DNA from: Streptomyces sp. NBC_01408
GTDB lineage: Bacteria > Actinomycetota > Actinomycetes > Streptomycetales > Streptomycetaceae
Direction: 5' to 3'
DNA: 64,000 nt
Assembly: GCF_026340255.1 (NCBI RefSeq)
Contig: NZ_JAPEPJ010000001.1
Coordinates: 372,001-436,000, forward strand
How positions within the stretch are numbered: position 1 is the stretch's first letter; each line of letters opens with the position of its first letter. Below are positions 41,922 to 50,914 of this stretch, in pieces. The notes beneath the pieces are model-generated. The model saw nothing but the letters and a program-made list of their open reading frames with translations. It ran no database searches and was not told where the DNA came from. The translations under genes were made by a program, and so were the position numbers.

Positions 41922-42015
41922 CCTCCGGCGGTGGGCCGCAGGTTCGGGGCTCGCCCCGTGCCCCCGGGCCCCCCGTGGGCTGATGTGCGGCTGAGTGGGC
42001 GGGTGCGGCGGCGTT

Positions 42016-42062
42016 GCTGGGGCTCCGCCCCAGACCCCGCGCCTCAAACGCCGGCGGGGCTG
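42016..42062. repeat. Copy of the interspersed palindromic repeat
   Basis: About 47 bp, nearly identical to the right arm of the 25.8-kb palindrome (GGGGCTCCGCCCC-A/G-GACCCC, then GCGCCTCAAACGCCGG). It lies between the conserved hypothetical gene and the lipoprotein gene, in an intergenic stretch 41922-42093 with no ORF. Confidence 0.85.
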
Positions 42063-42093
42063 TATTTGCCGGGGCCGTATTTGCCCGCGGGGG

Positions 42094-42879
42094 TTACGGG
42101 TTTGTGGGGTTCGAGCCCTGGCCCTTGGACGGGGCGGCGGACGGGGAGCCCGCGTCCTTCGTCGTCGGCAGCTGGGGCCCGTAGTCGACGGTCTGGTCCT
42201 GCTCGGGCGGCGCGAGCTGGAAGGTCTGGCCCCACTCCGCGAGTTCCACCCGCCCGGCGCCGCCGGCGCGTTCCATCAGCAGCGGGTACGGGGTCCCCTC
42301 CAGGGACACCGAGAGCTTGCCGCCCTTGCCCGCGTCCGCCGTGACCTGGACGGCGCGGGTGTGCCCGACCTCGGTGTAGGCGCCCTTCGCCAGTTTGCCG
42401 TCGAGGCCCAGCAGCCCGTCCAGCAGGACGTCCATGTCGGTGAAGCCGCGGAACTGCTTGTACGAGGGGTCGGCCTCGGGCACCTTCACGTACTTGTCGC
42501 CGAGTTTGCCGGCCGATTCGGACTGCCCCCAGAAGGCGGCGCTGGCCTTCAGGTACAGCTGCTCCCCCACCCGCAGCAGCTGGAAGGTGTCGTCCTGCGA
42601 CTTCACCTCTCCGGAGCCGCCGTCGGACTTCAGGCGCATGTCGAGGGTGAAGGTCTTGCCGCCGCTGACGAGCGTGCCGGACAGGTGGACGGAGTCGGCC
42701 TCCGTGGCGGCCGCCTTGGCCTTCGCCTCGATCTTGTCGGCGGAGAGCTTGCCGACCCCGTTCGTCCCCTCGTCGGGGTCCTTCCCCCCGCAGCCGGTGC
42801 CGGTGACGGCCAGGCCCGCGCACAACGCGCCGATGAAGGCGGCCCGGCGCATCCGCATGGCGGGGAGGTAGGCGGTCAC
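42094..42879 (-). CDS. Lipoprotein, LppX/LprG-like
   Basis: Exported lipoprotein with signal peptide and lipobox VTGTGC. The 261-residue protein shows a lipid-carrier-like beta fold, with VHLSGTLVSGGKTFTLDMRL, VGEQLYLKASAAFWG and a Pro/Ser tail. LppX/LprG relatives carry lipids across the envelope; here the fold is inferred from pattern only. GTG at 42879 has GAGAGG nine bases upstream. Transcribed away from the MgtE-like gene. Confidence 0.8.
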   Translation of the reverse strand: MTAYLPAMRMRRAAFIGALCAGLAVTGTGCGGKDPDEGTNGVGKLSADKIEAKAKAAATEADSVHLSGTLVSGGKTFTLDMRLKSDGGSGEVKSQDDTFQLLRVGEQLYLKASAAFWGQSESAGKLGDKYVKVPEADPSYKQFRGFTDMDVLLDGLLGLDGKLAKGAYTEVGHTRAVQVTADAGKGGKLSVSLEGTPYPLLMERAGGAGRVELAEWGQTFQLAPPEQDQTVDYGPQLPTTKDAGSPSAAPSKGQGSNPTNP

Positions 42880-43058
42880 GGGCGGATGCCTCTCGTCGTT
42901 CGGCTGGGGGCAGCAGGCAGCGTACCCGCCCGTACGCCGAGGGCCGTCAGCCCCCCGGAGGGACCCCGCGCGGACCGCCCCACCAGGACGCCTTCGCCCG
43001 GCACGGGCTAGCCTGAGGCACGGCAGGACTGTCGATTGACGCTCTAGGAGGCGCTCGG

Positions 43059-44330
43059 ATGGCTGCAGGCGCCCCGCGGATCTTCGTCTCGCATCTGTCG
43101 GGTGTGCCCGTTTTCGACCCCAACGGCGACCAGGTGGGCCGGGTCCGCGACCTCGTCGCGATGCTGCGCGTGGGCGGGCGCCCGCCGCGGCTGCTGGGCC
43201 TGGTGGTCGAGGTGGTCAGCCGGCGCCGGATCTTCCTGCCGATGACCCGGGTCACGGGAGTGGAATCCGGGCAGGTCATCACGACCGGCGTCGTCAACAT
43301 GCGCCGCTTCGAACAGCGCCCCACCGAGCGGCTGGTCCTCGGCGAACTGCTGGACCGGCGGGTGAAGCTCATCGCGGACGGCGAGGAGGTCACCGTCCTG
43401 GACGTGGCCATCCAGCAGCTGCCGGCCCGCCGGGACTGGGAGATCGACCGGATCTTCGTGCGGAAGGGCAAGTCGGGAGCGCTGCGCCGGCGCGGCGAGA
43501 CCCTGACCGTCGAGTGGTCGGCGGTGACCGGTTTCTCCCTGGAGGAGCACGGGCAGGGCGCCGAGAACCTGGTGGCCACCTTCGAGCAGATGCGCCCGGC
43601 CGACGTGGCGAACGTCCTGCACCACCTGACGCCCAAGCGGCGCGCCGAGGTGGCCAGCGCCCTCGACGACGACCGGCTCGCGGACGTCATGGAGGAGCTG
43701 CCGGAGGACGAGCAGGTGGAGATCCTCGGCAAGCTGAAGGAGGAGCGCGCCGCCGACGTCCTGGAGGCGATGGACCCGGACGACGCGGCCGACCTGCTCT
43801 CGGAGCTCCCGGAGGACGACAAGGAGCGGCTGCTGACGCTGATGCAGCCGGACGACGCCGCCGACGTGCGCCGCCTCCTGTCGTACGAGGAGAACACCGC
43901 GGGCGGCCTGATGACCACCGAGCCGATCGTGCTGCGGCCGGACGCGACGGTCGCGGACGCGCTGGCCCGCGTACGGCAGGCGGACCTGTCGCCGGCGCTG
44001 GCGGCGCAGGTGTACGTGTGCCGGCCGCCGGACGAGACCCCGACGGGCAAGTACCTGGGCACGGTGCACTTCCAGCGGCTGCTGCGGGACCCGCCGTTCA
44101 CGCTGGTCAGCTCGATCGTGGACACGGACCTGCCGCCACTGCGGCCGGACGCCTCGCTGCCCGCGGTGACCACGCACCTCGCCGCGTACAACATGGTGGC
44201 GGTGCCGGTGGTCGACGAGAGCGGTTCGCTGCTGGGCGCGGTCACCGTGGACGACGTACTGGACCACCTGCTGCCGGACGACTGGCGGGAGACGGAGTTC
44301 CATTCCGAGGAGGCCGTGGGTGGGCACTGA
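43059..44330 (+). CDS. MgtE N-domain/CBS protein without the channel
   Basis: 423 residues. Order: PRC-barrel-like N-terminus (VSHLSGVPVFDPNGDQVGRVRD), MgtE superhelical N-domain (MRPADVANVLHHL, DRLADVMEELPEDEQVEIL, MDPDDAADLLSELPEDDKE), and a CBS pair (LMTTEPIVLRPDATVADAL ... MVAVPVVDESGSLLGAVTVDDVLD). MgtE normally continues into five membrane helices; this protein ends at the CBS pair. It is the cytosolic Mg2+-sensing half only. It overlaps the DUF1003 gene by 11 bases, so they are coupled. Confidence 0.92.
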   Translation: MAAGAPRIFVSHLSGVPVFDPNGDQVGRVRDLVAMLRVGGRPPRLLGLVVEVVSRRRIFLPMTRVTGVESGQVITTGVVNMRRFEQRPTERLVLGELLDRRVKLIADGEEVTVLDVAIQQLPARRDWEIDRIFVRKGKSGALRRRGETLTVEWSAVTGFSLEEHGQGAENLVATFEQMRPADVANVLHHLTPKRRAEVASALDDDRLADVMEELPEDEQVEILGKLKEERAADVLEAMDPDDAADLLSELPEDDKERLLTLMQPDDAADVRRLLSYEENTAGGLMTTEPIVLRPDATVADALARVRQADLSPALAAQVYVCRPPDETPTGKYLGTVHFQRLLRDPPFTLVSSIVDTDLPPLRPDASLPAVTTHLAAYNMVAVPVVDESGSLLGAVTVDDVLDHLLPDDWRETEFHSEEAVGGH

Positions 44331-45015
44331 CCGAGGGCGCTTCGACCGGGGGCGCGGCGAGCAGGCGCGCGAGCGGCGGCGCGAGCAGATCCGGGAGCGG
44401 CGCGAGCAGGCCCGGATGCAGGCGCGTGAGCACGGGCTGGCGACGGAAGCAGCGGAACGTTCCGCCGAGCGGGCGGGAAGGCCCGCCCAGAGCACCGGGT
44501 CGAGCGCCCTGACGCGCTCGCGGGTCCGCCTGGACCTGCCGCGCGCGCCGCGCCGGTCGCTGCTGCCCGAGTACGACCCGGAGGCCTTCGGGCGCCTCTC
44601 GGAGCGGGTGGCGCGGTTCCTCGGCACGGGCCGGTTCATCGTCTGGATGACCCTGGTCATCATCGTCTGGGTGCTGTGGAACATCTTCGCGCCGGGTCAC
44701 CTGAGGTGGGACGAGTACCCGTTCATCTTCCTGACGCTGATGCTGTCGCTGCAGGCCTCGTACGCCGCCCCGCTGATCCTGCTCGCGCAGAACCGGCAGG
44801 ACGACCGGGACCGGGTCAACCTGGAGCAGGACCGCAAGCAGAACGAGCGCTCCATCGCCGACACCGAGTATCTGACCCGGGAGATCGCGGCGCTGCGGAT
44901 GGGCCTGGGCGAGGTCGCCACGCGCGACTGGATCAGGTCGGAGTTCCAGGATCTGATCAAGGAGATGGACGAGCGTCGTCTATTCCCGCTCGAGAGTGAC
45001 GAAGGCGACCGCTAG
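44320..45015 (+). CDS. DUF1003 membrane protein
   Basis: 231 residues: a very basic Arg/Gln-rich N-terminus (RGEQARERRREQIRERREQ), two membrane helices with the DUF1003 signature (FIVWMTLVIIVWVLWNI, FIFLTLMLSLQASYAAPLIL), then a coiled charged tail (NRQDDRDRVNLEQDRKQNERS). Function unknown; family members are often adjacent to Mg/CBS genes. GTG start overlaps the MgtE-like gene. Confidence 0.92.
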   Translation: MGTDRGRFDRGRGEQARERRREQIRERREQARMQAREHGLATEAAERSAERAGRPAQSTGSSALTRSRVRLDLPRAPRRSLLPEYDPEAFGRLSERVARFLGTGRFIVWMTLVIIVWVLWNIFAPGHLRWDEYPFIFLTLMLSLQASYAAPLILLAQNRQDDRDRVNLEQDRKQNERSIADTEYLTREIAALRMGLGEVATRDWIRSEFQDLIKEMDERRLFPLESDEGDR

Positions 45016-45057
45016 CGGCCTTCCCCGCGGCATGCTACCGAGCCGTACCATCGGGGC

Positions 45058-46227
45058 ATGGCTACCGACACATCCCCCGCCGACGCCGCCGCCGTCCCCG
45101 AGCAGGACGCGATCCTCGACGCGCTGGCGACGGTGAACGACCCCGAGATCCACCGTCCGATCACCGAGCTCGGCATGGTGAAATCGGTGGAGATCGGCGA
45201 CGGCGGCGCGGTCGCCGTCACGGTCTACCTCACCGTGTCGGGCTGTCCCATGCGCGAGACGATCACCAAGAACGTCACCGAGGCCGTGGAGCGGGTCGCC
45301 GGCGTCACCTCGGTCGCCGTCACCCTCGACGTGATGAGCGACGAGCAGCGCAAGGACCTGGCGGCCACCCTGCGCGGCGGCACCGCCGAGCGCGAGGTCC
45401 CCTTCGCCAAGCCGGGCTCGCTGACCCGCGTCTACGCGGTCGCCTCCGGCAAGGGCGGCGTCGGCAAGTCCTCCGTCACCGTCAACCTGGCCGCGGCGAT
45501 GGCGGCCGACGGCCTGAAGGTCGGCGTGGTGGACGCGGACATCTACGGCCACAGCGTGCCGCGCATGCTGGGCGTCGAGGGCCGCCCGACCCAGGTCGAG
45601 AACATGATCATGCCGCCGTCCTCGCACGGCGTGAAGGTCATCTCCATCGGCATGTTCACCCCCGGCAACGCGCCGGTGGTGTGGCGCGGGCCGATGCTGC
45701 ACCGCGCGCTCCAGCAGTTCCTGGCCGACGTGTTCTGGGGCGACCTGGACGTGCTGCTGCTGGACCTGCCGCCGGGCACCGGTGACATCGCGATCTCGGT
45801 GGCGCAGCTGGTGCCGAATGCCGAGATCCTGGTCGTGACCACCCCGCAGCAGGCCGCGGCCGAGGTCGCCGAGCGGGCCGGGTCGATCGCCGTGCAGACC
45901 CACCAGAAGATCGTCGGCGTCGTCGAGAACATGTCGGGCCTGCCGTGCCCGCACTGCGACGAGATGGTGGACGTCTTCGGCTCGGGCGGCGGCCAGAAGG
46001 TCGCCGACGGGCTGACCAAGACGGTCGGCGCGAGCGTGCCGGTGCTGGGCTCGATCCCGATCGACGTCCGGCTGCGCGAGGGCGGCGACGACGGCACGCC
46101 CGTGGTCCTGTCCGACCCGGACTCCCCCGCGGGCGCGGCCCTGCGGGCCATCGCGGGCAAGCTGGGCGGCCGCGCGCGCGGCCTGTCGGGCATGTCCCTG
46201 GGCATCACCCCGCGCAACAAGTTCTGA
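45058..46227 (+). CDS. mrp: Mrp/NBP35-type Fe-S carrier ATPase
   Basis: Iron-sulfur cluster carrier of the ApbC family. 389 residues: an N-terminal MIP18/DUF59 domain (ITELGMVKSVEIGDG, SGCPMRETI), P-loop GKGGVGKS at 131-138 with the deviant Walker A lysine, DADIYGHSVPRMLG, and the cluster motif CPHC in MSGLPCPHCDE. Cytoplasmic. ATG at 45058. A perfect terminator follows. Counterpart of Rv1229c. Confidence 0.95.
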   Translation: MATDTSPADAAAVPEQDAILDALATVNDPEIHRPITELGMVKSVEIGDGGAVAVTVYLTVSGCPMRETITKNVTEAVERVAGVTSVAVTLDVMSDEQRKDLAATLRGGTAEREVPFAKPGSLTRVYAVASGKGGVGKSSVTVNLAAAMAADGLKVGVVDADIYGHSVPRMLGVEGRPTQVENMIMPPSSHGVKVISIGMFTPGNAPVVWRGPMLHRALQQFLADVFWGDLDVLLLDLPPGTGDIAISVAQLVPNAEILVVTTPQQAAAEVAERAGSIAVQTHQKIVGVVENMSGLPCPHCDEMVDVFGSGGGQKVADGLTKTVGASVPVLGSIPIDVRLREGGDDGTPVVLSDPDSPAGAALRAIAGKLGGRARGLSGMSLGITPRNKF

Positions 46228-46235
46228 TCCGCCGT

Positions 46236-46276
46236 CACGCGAAGGGCGCCGCTCGACGAGCGGCGCCCTTCGCGTG
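46236..46276. terminator. Bidirectional terminator, 20-bp perfect stem
   Basis: Arms 46236-46255 and 46257-46276 (CACGCGAAGGGCGCCGCTCG and its complement) are perfect around a single central base, between the convergent mrp and hypothetical genes. Confidence 0.88.
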
Positions 46277-46290
46277 TCCCGGCCGCTCCG

Positions 46291-47052
46291 CTACGCGTAG
46301 GCCGCCAGGTCCCCGATGACCGAGAAGCCGAGGCCGTAGGCGCTCATGCCGCGCCCGTACGCGCCCAGGTGGACCCCGCTGCCGGTCGAACCGGCGAGCA
46401 CCCAGCCGAACTCCGACTCGCGGTAGTGGAAGGGCGTGGGCTGCCCGTCGACGGGCAGCGACAGCGTCGACCAGTCCTCGCCGCCGAGGTCGTCCGCGAG
46501 CTCCCACGCGGCCTCGGTCTGCTGATCGAGCCAGTCGCTGCGCAGGGAGTGGTCCATCTGCCCGGGCCAGCTGTAGGCCAGCAGCCCGGAGCCGGCCAGC
46601 CAGGCCGCCGAGGAGACCGAGGTGGCCTCCAGGACGCCGGTGCCGTCGCCGCTGCGGCGCAGCGGGTTGCTCGCCACGGTGACGACCACGGCGAACCGCT
46701 CCTTCTCACCGGTGGCGATCTCGCCGCGGGCGGAGGGCTCGTCCCCGTGTCCGGTGGAGCCGTGCTCCACGGTGCCGTCGGCGCCGAGGCCGACCTGCAT
46801 GAGCCAGCGGGGGCCGGTGAAGGCCCCGTCCAGCCCGTACCAGGGGAAATCGGCCCTCAGGTACCCCTCGACCGTCCGGCGGGCCACCGGGACGGGAGCG
46901 GCGGCTTCCTGGGGCTGCGCCTCGGCCTGCGCGGCGTTCTGCGTACCGGTCTGCGCGCCGCTCTGCTCGGCGCTCTGCGGTTCCTCCGCAGGTGCGGCGG
47001 CGGGGGCTTCCGCGGGTTGCACCCCTACCCGGCTACTGCTCGTCGTCTCCAT
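46291..47052 (-). CDS. Conserved hypothetical protein
   Basis: 253 residues from ATG 47052 (METTSSSRVGVQ). An Ala/Gln/Glu-rich disordered N-terminus is followed by a folded region with FPWYGLDGAFTGPRWLMQVG, SSAAWLAGSGLLAYSWPGQMDHSLRSDW and a final domain ending AYGLGFSVIGDLAAYA. No cofactor motif recognised. The conserved Trp/Tyr residues look structural. Function unknown. Confidence 0.65.
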   Translation of the reverse strand: METTSSSRVGVQPAEAPAAAPAEEPQSAEQSGAQTGTQNAAQAEAQPQEAAAPVPVARRTVEGYLRADFPWYGLDGAFTGPRWLMQVGLGADGTVEHGSTGHGDEPSARGEIATGEKERFAVVVTVASNPLRRSGDGTGVLEATSVSSAAWLAGSGLLAYSWPGQMDHSLRSDWLDQQTEAAWELADDLGGEDWSTLSLPVDGQPTPFHYRESEFGWVLAGSTGSGVHLGAYGRGMSAYGLGFSVIGDLAAYA

Positions 47053-47193
47053 CTGGCCTCTCGTTCCGTGGGGTCCGAAGCGGCCCTCCCCCACGCTTCA
47101 CTGGGGGGACCCCCGCCCTCGGGCGTCCTGGATCCGGACTCATGGAGGATAGCCATCCGACCCGGGATCGCCGGGCAGGCTGCGTGGTGCGGC

Positions 47194-47637
47194 TCAGGTG
47201 GCGTCGGCGTCGAAGCGGGCGCGCTGGTCCGCGGCGGGGGCGGCGGGCTTCTTCACGAGGTCCGGGCCGGCGGCGGGCGCGCCGCCGGCGGCTGCGGAGG
47301 CCGTCACGGGGTCGGTCTCCTTGCTGTTCACGGCGTCGGTGACGTCGTTCAGCTCCTTGCGGAGATCGAAGCTGCCGCGGATCTCCTTGAGGTCCTCGTT
47401 CTCGCTCAGCTGCTTGCGGATGAAGGTCTTCGGGTTCAGGTCCTCGAACTCGAAATCCTTGAATTCCGGGCCGAGTTCGGAGCGGATGTCCTGTTTGGCA
47501 CTGTCGGAGAACGCCCGGATCTTCCGGATCACGCCCGTGACGTCCTGAATGACCTTGGGCAGCTTTTCCGGACCGAAGATGAGAATGGCGAGCACCACGA
47601 TCGTGACCAGTTCGAGTGCGCCTATGTCGTTGAACAC
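47194..47637 (-). CDS. tatB: Twin-arginine translocase subunit TatB
   Basis: 147 residues with the TatA/B architecture: short N-terminus, one membrane helix (LVTIVVLAILIFGPEKLPK), amphipathic helix, then a long acidic cytoplasmic tail. The PEKLP hinge and the long tail indicate TatB. GTG at 47637 (MFNDIGALE). Next to the HtrA/anti-sigma/sigma genes, as Rv1224 is. Confidence 0.9.
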   Translation of the reverse strand: MFNDIGALELVTIVVLAILIFGPEKLPKVIQDVTGVIRKIRAFSDSAKQDIRSELGPEFKDFEFEDLNPKTFIRKQLSENEDLKEIRGSFDLRKELNDVTDAVNSKETDPVTASAAAGGAPAAGPDLVKKPAAPAADQRARFDADAT

Positions 47638-47754
47638 CTTGCCGCTCCTCGGCTCTCTTCACTTCGGGCCCGGACACACGGTACCCGGCCCGCCCGGCGG
47701 GCCCATACCTGTGTACGGACCCGGCAGCGGTTTCACCCGCACGTCATGGAGTGC

Positions 47755-49215
47755 TCATGAGCCGTTCGCCGACCCGAGGACCACCTCCAGCGTGCGTTCC
47801 CTGCCCTCGCGGAGCACGGTCAGGGTCAGCGGATCGCCCGGGCGGTGGGCCCGGATCTTGATGATCAGCTCGTCGCCGCCGCGCACCCGCTGGCCGTCCA
47901 CCTTGGTGATCACGTCGCCGGCCTTGATGCCCGCGCGGGCGCCCGGCCCGTCCGCGACCACGGAGGGCTTGCCGTCCTCGCCCTTGTCGCCGACCTTGGC
48001 CCCGTCGCCCGTGTACTCCATGTCGAGGGTGACGCCGATCACGGGGTGGGTGGCGCGGCCGGTGCGGATGAGCTCCTCGGCGACGCGCTTGCCCTGGTTG
48101 ATGGGGATGGCGAAGCCCAGCCCGATGCTGCCGCCCTGGCGGGTGGGGTCGCCCTTGTCGGCCCCGCGGATCGCGCTGTTGATGCCGACCACCCGGGCCG
48201 CGGCGTCCAGGAGCGGGCCGCCGGAGTTGCCGGGGTTGATCGGGGCGTCGGTCTGCAGGGCGTCGACGTAGCTGATGTCGCTGCCGTCGCCCTTGTCGCC
48301 GCCCGCCGTGACGGGACGGCCGGTGGCGCTGATGATGCCCGCGGTGACGGTGTTGGACAGGTCGAAGGGCGCGCCGATGGCCACCACCGGGTCGCCTACC
48401 TTCACGTTCTCGGAATTGCCGAGGCTCAGCGGCTGGAGTCCGCGCACCCCGCTGACCTTGACCACGGCCAGGTCGTAGCCGGAGTCCCGGCCCACCAGCT
48501 CGGCGGTGACGCTCTCGCCGGTGCTGAAGGTGACCGCTATCTCCTTGGCGTCGCCGACGACGTGGTTGTTGGTCAGGATGTGGCCCTGCTGGTCGAGCAC
48601 GAAGCCGGTGCCGGTGCCGCTGCCCGCGGTGCCCCGTACGTGCAGGGTCACCACGCCGGGCAGCGCCGTGGCCGCGATCCCGGCCACGCTCTCGGGCGCC
48701 CGGCCCTTGTCCGCGGCGGCCGCCTGGGGCAGCTCCAGGCGGGTGTTGCTCTGCCGCTCGGCCAGGACCCCGGCGTAGCCGCCGATCCCGCCGGCGAGCA
48801 GGGCCACGCCCGCGCTGAGGGACACCAGCTGCCACAGCCGGATCTGGCGCGGCTGCCCGCCCCGGTCCACGGCCTGGAAGGGCTGGTCGTCCCAGGGGTC
48901 GTAGCGCGGCTCCCGGGCGGCCGGCCCGTCCTCGTACGGGGCCTCGTACGGGTCCTGGTGCGGGTCCTGGTGCGGGTCCTGGTGCTGCCGCAGATCCCCG
49001 GCGGCCGGAGCAGGGCCTGGGGCCGGGTCGGCGGCCGGAGCCGCGTCAGGGGCCGGAGCCGCGTCAGCGGTCGCGTCAGGGGCCGGGGCCGCGCCCTGGG
49101 CGGCCTGGGCACCTTCCGGGCGCGGCGCGGGGACCCCGTCGTGGTGGGGGTCCGCCGGCCCCTCGGGCCGGCTCCACCAGGACGGAGCCGGATCGGTCTG
49201 CTGCCTGTCGGCCAT
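47755..49215 (-). CDS. HtrA/DegP-like membrane serine protease with PDZ
   Basis: Envelope quality-control protease. About 486 residues: disordered Ala/Pro/Asp N-terminus with HQDPHQDP repeats, one membrane helix (LVSLSAGVALLAGGIGGYAGVL), a trypsin-like domain with the triad in TNNHVV, GYDLAVV and GNSGGPL, and a C-terminal PDZ domain (GVTLDMEYTGDG, GIKAGDVITKVDGQ). The catalytic side is outside the cell. ATG at 49215 has GGGGAG six bases upstream. Transcribed with sigma and anti-sigma genes; likely an envelope-stress unit. Confidence 0.92.
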   Translation of the reverse strand: MADRQQTDPAPSWWSRPEGPADPHHDGVPAPRPEGAQAAQGAAPAPDATADAAPAPDAAPAADPAPGPAPAAGDLRQHQDPHQDPHQDPYEAPYEDGPAAREPRYDPWDDQPFQAVDRGGQPRQIRLWQLVSLSAGVALLAGGIGGYAGVLAERQSNTRLELPQAAAADKGRAPESVAGIAATALPGVVTLHVRGTAGSGTGTGFVLDQQGHILTNNHVVGDAKEIAVTFSTGESVTAELVGRDSGYDLAVVKVSGVRGLQPLSLGNSENVKVGDPVVAIGAPFDLSNTVTAGIISATGRPVTAGGDKGDGSDISYVDALQTDAPINPGNSGGPLLDAAARVVGINSAIRGADKGDPTRQGGSIGLGFAIPINQGKRVAEELIRTGRATHPVIGVTLDMEYTGDGAKVGDKGEDGKPSVVADGPGARAGIKAGDVITKVDGQRVRGGDELIIKIRAHRPGDPLTLTVLREGRERTLEVVLGSANGS

Positions 49216-49269
49216 GGGCGCTCCCCGCGTACTCATGCGCATGTGCCGCAGATTCAACCAGGTCCCGGG

Positions 49270-49929
49270 TCAGCGCAGGAGCGAGACCGGACGGGCCGAG
49301 GCCGGTGGCGAGGGGTGGAGCGGCGGCAGCGGGGGCGGGAGGAGGGTGGGGACGGCCCCGGGGGTGGGCAGCCGGTCGCGGACGGCCGCGTCGGTCACCG
49401 GCACGGCGGGGCCGGGCCGGGAGGCCGGAGCGGGGGAATCGCCCCGGGCGTTCGGGTCCACGGCCTCCAGCGGCAGCGAGCCGCCGAGCGCGAGCGCGGC
49501 CAGCGACACGGCCCCGGCGGCGACGAAGGCGAGACGGCGGCGCGGACGGCCCACCTCATGGATCCGGAAGCCCTCCTGCTGCGGCCGGGCTGCGGCCGTC
49601 GGCAGGGCGTAGGCGAAGGAGGAGAGCGGGTCGGGCCCCGCGGTACCCGGCGGACCGGAAGGCCCCGTGGGTCCGGCAGGACCTTCGGGCCCGGCGCCCG
49701 GCAGCCCCTGGAGGCGTGCCAGCAGCCCGGCGGACAGCGGCGGCGGCGCGCTCTCCACGAACATGGTCTTCAGACGGCGCTGCGCGTCGGCCTCGGCCTT
49801 GCACTTGGCACAGGTGGCCAGGTGGGCCAGGACCCGCTCGCGGGCGTCGTGCTTCAGCTCCCCGTCCACCAGAGCGGCCAGCCGGTCGCCCAGGTGCTGT
49901 TCGGCGGGAGAAGGACTGACTCCGCTCAC
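49270..49929 (-). CDS. rseA: Anti-sigma factor, zf-HC2 (RseA-type)
   Basis: 219 residues: N-terminal zinc-finger HC2 domain with the Zn-linked HxxxCxxC (HLATCAKC), a Pro/Gly-rich linker, one membrane helix ([19 protein letters not shown]) and an external tail. It should hold the adjacent ECF sigma factor inactive; the ZAS motif can sense thiol or envelope stress. The start overlaps the sigma stop by four bases. Confidence 0.88.
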   Translation of the reverse strand: MSGVSPSPAEQHLGDRLAALVDGELKHDARERVLAHLATCAKCKAEADAQRRLKTMFVESAPPPLSAGLLARLQGLPGAGPEGPAGPTGPSGPPGTAGPDPLSSFAYALPTAAARPQQEGFRIHEVGRPRRRLAFVAAGAVSLAALALGGSLPLEAVDPNARGDSPAPASRPGPAVPVTDAAVRDRLPTPGAVPTLLPPPLPPLHPSPPASARPVSLLR

Positions 49930-50705
49930 TCGGTTCCGCCCTCTCCCCCGGCGCCCGGAACGCCCACGGCGACCCCCGCCAGGGCGCGCTGCTCGGCGCG
50001 GGCCTCGGGGGAACGGTGCTTGAGCGCCTTGCGCAGGTGAGAACGGCCCCGGTGGATACGGCTGCGCACGGTGCCGAGCTTCACGCCGAGCGTGGCGGCG
50101 ATCTCCTCGTACGACAGGCCCTCGATGTCACACAGAACCACGGCGGCGCGGAACTCGGGCGCAAGGGTGTCCAGCGCCTGCTGCACGTCCGCGTCGAAGT
50201 GCGTGTCGTGCAGCACCTGCTGCGGGGACGGCTCACGGCTCGGCAGCCGCTCGGCGGCGTCGTCGGCGAGCGAGTCGAAACGGATCCGCTGCTTGCGCCG
50301 GACCATGTCCAGGAACAGGTTCGTGGTGATCCGGTGGAGCCAGCCCTCGAACGTGCCGGGCGTGTACGTGGACAGCGAGCGGAAGACGCGGACGAAGACT
50401 TCTTGGGTCAGGTCCTCGGCATCGTGCTGGTTACCCGTCAGACGGTAGGCAAGGCGGTACACCCGCGCACTGTGCGTGCTGACGATCTCCTCCCACGAGG
50501 GAGGGGTCCACGCCTGGGAGCCCGCATCGGCGGCAAAGGTCGCGGTGGTTGCGGTGTCTGCGGTGTGGAAGCGGTCAGCAATGTCGGTCACGGATTTCGG
50601 CTCACCCGCCGACCAGAAGAGGCGTCTCAGTACGCCCCTACGATCCACAGGCGCAGCCGCACCTCCCCTGTCGGCTCTGGTGGTGTCCAGTGGAGTCCCT
50701 ACCAT
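49926..50705 (-). CDS. sigE: ECF sigma factor (SigE-like)
   Basis: 259 residues: region 2 ([25 protein letters not shown]), linker, region 4 ([38 protein letters not shown]). Recruits RNA polymerase to envelope-stress promoters; similar in context to Rv1221. ATG at 50705 has a GGAGGGGGT site; an upstream start at 50882 would add low-complexity sequence. Divergent from the O-methyltransferase. The name sigE is by synteny, not to be confused with S. coelicolor SigE. Confidence 0.92.
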   Translation of the reverse strand: MVGTPLDTTRADRGGAAAPVDRRGVLRRLFWSAGEPKSVTDIADRFHTADTATTATFAADAGSQAWTPPSWEEIVSTHSARVYRLAYRLTGNQHDAEDLTQEVFVRVFRSLSTYTPGTFEGWLHRITTNLFLDMVRRKQRIRFDSLADDAAERLPSREPSPQQVLHDTHFDADVQQALDTLAPEFRAAVVLCDIEGLSYEEIAATLGVKLGTVRSRIHRGRSHLRKALKHRSPEARAEQRALAGVAVGVPGAGGEGGTE

Positions 50706-50873
50706 AGCCACCCCCTCCGTCAGCTCCGGATAAGCATTTTTGCAGTAACTTTGCACGGGATTTGGGCCCAGGACCGGCTCCGAGCCGTCGATCTGCCCGG
50801 CACCGTCCCTTCTTATCCCGCCTCCACCCCTCACAACGCCCGGTCCCATCTGCGGGTTCCCGACGTCAACGGA

Positions 50874-50879
50874 TACAGT
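50874..50879 (+). promoter_or_regulatory. Candidate -10 of the O-methyltransferase gene
   Basis: TACAGT at 50874-50879 would place the transcript start near 50886, 18 bases before the AGGAGAGG ribosome-binding site and about 29 before the ATT codon. No clear -35. The neighbouring A/T-rich stretch 50731-50755 probably holds the divergent sigma promoter. Confidence 0.4.
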
Positions 50880-50914
50880 CACCGTTGCGCCAACTATGGG
50901 GACAGGAGAGGGTC

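Noticed and set aside
50731..50760. WblC-type promoter upstream of the ECF sigma factor
   Set aside because: The A/T-rich stretch has TTGCA-like elements, but no consistent -10 at a proper distance.
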